Shown: in pieces, positions 62,018 to 64,000 of the stretch | Layout: every line of letters begins with the position of its first letter | Position numbering within the stretch: the stretch's first letter is position 1 | Source of the DNA: a virus | Length of the DNA: 64,000 nucleotides | Reading direction: 5' to 3' (one strand) | Virus record (IMG/VR): IMGVR_UViG_3300043331_000441 | Span: 1 to 64,000 of that record | Made by a program: the position numbers and the translations under genes | Notes under the pieces: model-generated | Database searches by the model: none | Told to the model about the DNA's origin: nothing | What the model saw: only the letters and a program-made list of their open reading frames with translations

Positions 62018-62310
62018 GGGAACTAAGTCAGTATGAACTGGACAGCCTGCTTGGTGCCTACTTCATCTGCCCGTTCTGCAAGTCAGAGGAGTGGTATAAG
62101 GGCGGCGAAGGTGGCATGTCGCAGAACGTCTTCTGCGCTAACGAGGAGTGCGGCGCTGGCTTCAACGTGATGGGCCCCAAGCCGGTCAACCTCGGCGGCC
62201 AACTGATCCAGCCACCCAAGGGTGGCGACCCTGGCCCGCTGGAACCAGCACCTGTCAAACTGGACGCCCCGCCCACGCAGCTTCCCTGGTGGAAAAGGTT
62301 GTTCACATGA
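62014..62310 (+). CDS. Zinc-ribbon protein, paralogue of the gene at 33.5 kb
   Basis: 98 aa. CPFC, CANEEC, GAGFNVMGPKPVNLGGQ and LPWWKRLF as in the 33,524 copy. Near-identical centre at DNA level, indicating duplication or gene conversion. Function unknown. Confidence 0.75.
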   Translation: MRELSQYELDSLLGAYFICPFCKSEEWYKGGEGGMSQNVFCANEECGAGFNVMGPKPVNLGGQLIQPPKGGDPGPLEPAPVKLDAPPTQLPWWKRLFT

Positions 62311-62510
62311 CGTGTGCGCAATGCGGTCGCAAGATGGACGAGCGGATCGAGACGATCTGGCAGCACGTCACCGGCTGGACGAAGAAGCGCGATCAGGGCG
62401 GCACAAATCACATCGCGCTCCGCGAAGAGCTGCCGGAAGTGATGTGCAACGGCTGCATGACATTACTGCTTGATGGCCTTAACCCGGGCCAGCAGTCGCT
62501 GGGCGTCTGA
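62307..62510 (+). CDS. Small zinc-ribbon protein
   Basis: 67 aa, ATGA overlap. CAQCGR (3-8) and CNGC (about 47-50) as a C4 ribbon. Unknown. Confidence 0.68.
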   Translation: MTCAQCGRKMDERIETIWQHVTGWTKKRDQGGTNHIALREELPEVMCNGCMTLLLDGLNPGQQSLGV

Positions 62511-62788
62511 TGCCGCGCGTCAAGATGGTTTACCAAGAGCACGGCGAGTGGGCGCCCGCAAGCGCGCAGCCTGGCACCTGTAAGCATCCGCGCGACAGGC
62601 TGCGCTACGACAGCAACTTCGCCATGCCGATCCACATGTACTGCCGTGATTGCGGCACGCGTTATCTCAGCCCCTACCACGGCATGACGCAGGAAGAGAT
62701 GGACGAAGTGCGTGAACGCGCCAAGCAGCGGGCGATCGAATACGGATTCATGGACGAAAACGGCAACTGGCTCGACGACGATGACTGA
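62510..62788 (+). CDS. Zinc-binding protein
   Basis: 92 aa, TGATG coupling. CKHPRDRLRY and CRDCGTRY give a Cys/His site; the C-terminal half is helical, acidic. Unknown. Confidence 0.7.
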   Translation: MPRVKMVYQEHGEWAPASAQPGTCKHPRDRLRYDSNFAMPIHMYCRDCGTRYLSPYHGMTQEEMDEVRERAKQRAIEYGFMDENGNWLDDDD

Positions 62789-62954
62789 TTACGGCATTAC
62801 GTGGACGCCAGAAGAACCCGATCTCTACAAGATCGAGTTTGAGGAAGCGATCGTTATGAGCGAGTCGGGGGATCTACGTATCGAGTTGCCACTTCCGCGC
62901 GGTACATTCCGCGTGCGCGTCATCGTCGAGACCGACGAAGAACCACAGGATTGA
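62781..62954 (+). CDS. Small acidic beta protein
   Basis: 57 aa, 8-bp overlap. Acidic, beta (DLRIELPLPRGTFRVRVIVE). Unknown. Confidence 0.62.
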   Translation: MTDYGITWTPEEPDLYKIEFEEAIVMSESGDLRIELPLPRGTFRVRVIVETDEEPQD

Positions 62955-63376
62955 GCCAAGAACTCGTCTACCCACTGACCGGCGAGGTCGTCTCCTACGA
63001 CGATCCGGCTGGCTGCGTGAGGCTGCTCGGCGAGATCCGTGAGCTGGAGCAGAAACTTAAGTCGCTCAAGTCAGAACTCACGCTCGCGTTAGAGCAGGAG
63101 TTCTCACGGCAGGGGCGAAAGACGATCGAGGTGAATGGCGTCAAGGCGGAGCTGCGTGGCGGCAGCGGCATCGTGTGGGACATCGAAGTCTTAGAAGAAC
63201 TGCGGCAGCTCGGGTTACCGGAAGAAAGGATGGACGAGCTGATGCAGGCTGAGATCACATACAAGGTCAACGGCAGCGTGGCGAAGCAGATTGCGGCAGC
63301 CAACCCTGAGTACGCTGATGTGATCGAACGCGCGAAACAGCGCGTCCCGAAAGCGACCTACGTCGCGCTTGGCTAA
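62951..63376 (+). CDS. Coiled-coil hypothetical protein
   Basis: 141 aa, TTG start in TTGA overlap. YPLTGEVVSYDDPAGCVRLL then a coil (IRELEQKLKSLKSELTLALE) and a C-terminal domain. Pattern recurs in actinophages; function unknown. Confidence 0.7.
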   Translation: MSQELVYPLTGEVVSYDDPAGCVRLLGEIRELEQKLKSLKSELTLALEQEFSRQGRKTIEVNGVKAELRGGSGIVWDIEVLEELRQLGLPEERMDELMQAEITYKVNGSVAKQIAAANPEYADVIERAKQRVPKATYVALG

Positions 63377-63581
63377 GGGCTCAGAGCAGCCGAGATGGGA
63401 ATGGTCGCGGGGGGTGAGGGAGTGTGCCGGTTGTGAGCGCACGCTCCGGATCGCAGACGTCCGCTGTTGGCACGCGGGCGCGGACGGCATCCCGGTCATC
63501 TTCTGCCACGAGTGCTTCCCCGGACGTTGGCGAGAGTGGCTTACATCTGCGCGCACGTCTGCGCAGGGCGATCACGACTGA
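63369..63581 (+). CDS. Zinc-binding small protein
   Basis: 70 aa, TTG start overlapping the previous stop. CAGCERT, CWH and CHEC make a C4-type site. Unknown. Confidence 0.62.
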   Translation: MAKGSEQPRWEWSRGVRECAGCERTLRIADVRCWHAGADGIPVIFCHECFPGRWREWLTSARTSAQGDHD

Positions 63582-63669
63582 CGGCAGCATTGATCCAGAA
63601 GAAATTGTAGAGTTGATCGCCCGACAAATAGAACGAGCGAAAGGAGCAGCGATGCGTAGGACAATCTAG
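63424..63669 (+). CDS. Uncertain gene, real start probably downstream
   Basis: The frame is open from GTG 63424 but overlaps the previous gene by 158 bp. The end (TTDGSIDPEEIVELIARQIE) looks coding, so a shorter gene starting near CTG 63545 or a rare start may exist. Low confidence. Confidence 0.35.
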   Translation: MPVVSARSGSQTSAVGTRARTASRSSSATSASPDVGESGLHLRARLRRAITTDGSIDPEEIVELIARQIERAKGAAMRRTI

Positions 63670-63709
63670 CCCTGCTGCGGATCAGCGGGGCGCCCCCAAG
63701 GAGGCGCTT

Positions 63710-63985
63710 ATGAAGCGCTGGCATGAGGAGCATGCGCTCATGTTCCGCCGTTGGAAGTTCGAGATGCGGCTGCATGGTTACGACTGGCGGAACCCTCCCG
63801 ATCCGAAGTGCGACCGCAAGGCGTGTCACTGCGCTGCCGGGATCGGTTCGATGCGGAAGAAGACACCGCTTGACTGTGGTCGCGCCCGCTGTGGTGTATG
63901 CCACGGCGATAAGTTCTATTCACCGAAGGCGCGCGCGAATAAGAAGCGCGCAGCGATCCAGTTTGAGCTGGACGCCATGGCATAA
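63710..63985 (+). CDS. Small Cys/His-rich protein
   Basis: 91 aa behind CAAGGAGGCGCTT. KCDRKACHC and CGRARCGVCHG give two metal sites (about 33-73); basic tail (KARANKKRAAIQ). A GGGGCGCCCCC copy lies just upstream. Unknown. Confidence 0.72.
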   Translation: MKRWHEEHALMFRRWKFEMRLHGYDWRNPPDPKCDRKACHCAAGIGSMRKKTPLDCGRARCGVCHGDKFYSPKARANKKRAAIQFELDAMA

Positions 63986-64000
63986 CCCCCAAAAAGGGTT
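63984..64000 (+). terminator. Hairpin at the window end
   Basis: AACCC (63984-63988) pairs with GGGTT (63996-64000) around CCAAAAA, starting at the last stop. The structure may continue beyond the window. Confidence 0.5.

Larger units (their letters stand above)
321..63697. repeat. Dispersed palindrome GGGGCGCCCC (core GGGCGCCC), roughly one per gene
   Basis: The core or a one-base transition variant recurs about 75 times by eye. Examples start near 321, 705, 1752, 2445, 3416, 4276, 5182, 6033, 6838, 8502, 9355, 10660, 11475, 12027, 13396, 16029, 17340, 18420, 19402, 21777, 23507, 26013, 27018, 30358, 34086, 34898, 40098, 43237, 44031, 51859, 55967, 56872, 57307, 61478 and 63688. Variants GGGGTGCCCC and GGGGCACCCC are near 1006, 7190, 29394, 30770, 32266, 37128, 37410, 39028, 41803, 50419 and 60674. 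It falls in all reading frames (encoding GAP, GRP and similar) and between genes. A random 8-mer at this GC content would occur only a handful of times. No exact copy was seen from about 44,045 to 49,405. Function unknown; a repressor or partition-type binding site is inference. Confidence 0.9.

Noticed and set aside
1-64000. CRISPR array.
   Set aside because: No regularly spaced direct repeats with unique spacers; the repeats found are coding blocks or the isolated palindrome.
1-64000. Insertion sequence or transposon.
   Set aside because: No transposase-like protein and no terminal inverted repeats with target duplications were seen.

Overview
The window is one long block of small, tightly packed genes, all on the + strand: about 165 genes with a mean size under 400 bp. 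Most overlap at ATGA or GTGA junctions or sit a few bases behind a near-uniform ribosome binding site, AGAAAGGAGAAC. That sequence is complementary to a 16S rRNA ending CCUCCUUUCU, as in Actinobacteria. Base composition is GC-rich. Tiny zinc-ribbon proteins, homing-type nucleases, tRNAs, a DNA methyltransferase and single-direction transcription all indicate the accessory (early-gene) arm of a large phage, probably of an actinobacterial host. I see no terminase, portal, capsid, tail, polymerase, primase or helicase gene, so the rest of the genome lies outside the window and must be substantial.

Layout. 0-12 kb: small unknown and zinc-ribbon genes separated by strong GC hairpins, a tRNA-His followed by a stem-closed structured element, a tandem duplicated gene pair, small membrane proteins, a lipoprotein and a HD-type hydrolase. 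11.6-12.5 kb: the only clear sigma70-type promoter, a structured leader and a ribbon-helix-helix protein. 13-20.4 kb: a compact module with a MoxR-like AAA+ ATPase, a metallopeptidase/VWA protein, three ParB-like proteins and a second AAA+ ATPase. 20-31 kb: coiled-coil, HNH and HNH-repeat proteins, a possible single-strand annealing protein and a cyclic-phosphate-processing receiver-domain protein. 32 kb: an RlmN/Cfr-like radical SAM enzyme. 33-44 kb: an orphan integrase arm domain, winged-helix proteins, another ParB-like protein, a metallophosphoesterase, an S24/S26-like peptidase and a secreted Thr-rich protein. 44.3-49.7 kb: coiled-coil genes built from DNA repeats, Cys/His-rich genes, a SLOG protein and a methyltransferase. 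50-55 kb: a VWA protein and a membrane module with a PspA/IM30 homologue. 56.7-59.9 kb: two tRNA-Ile-like genes with structured inserts in the T arm, a tRNA-Asp, several structured elements closed by perfect stems, two HNH genes and one LAGLIDADG gene. 59.9-64 kb: more small genes.

Two signals cut across the annotation. First, a palindrome, GGGGCGCCCC (core GGGCGCCC), occurs roughly once per gene through the window, in coding and non-coding DNA alike. Many variants change only the central CpG to TpG or CpA. It is essentially missing from about 44.05-49.4 kb, the repeat-rich block, which therefore looks like a later insertion. Second, the tRNA region carries a set of unannotated structured elements of roughly 58-96 nt, each closed by a perfect 8-13 bp helix. 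Two of them are homologous and flank the tRNA-Asp gene. With the RlmN/Cfr-like, cyclic-phosphate-receiver and HD-hydrolase genes, this points to investment in RNA and translation, plausibly against host RNA-targeting defences. That functional link is inference.
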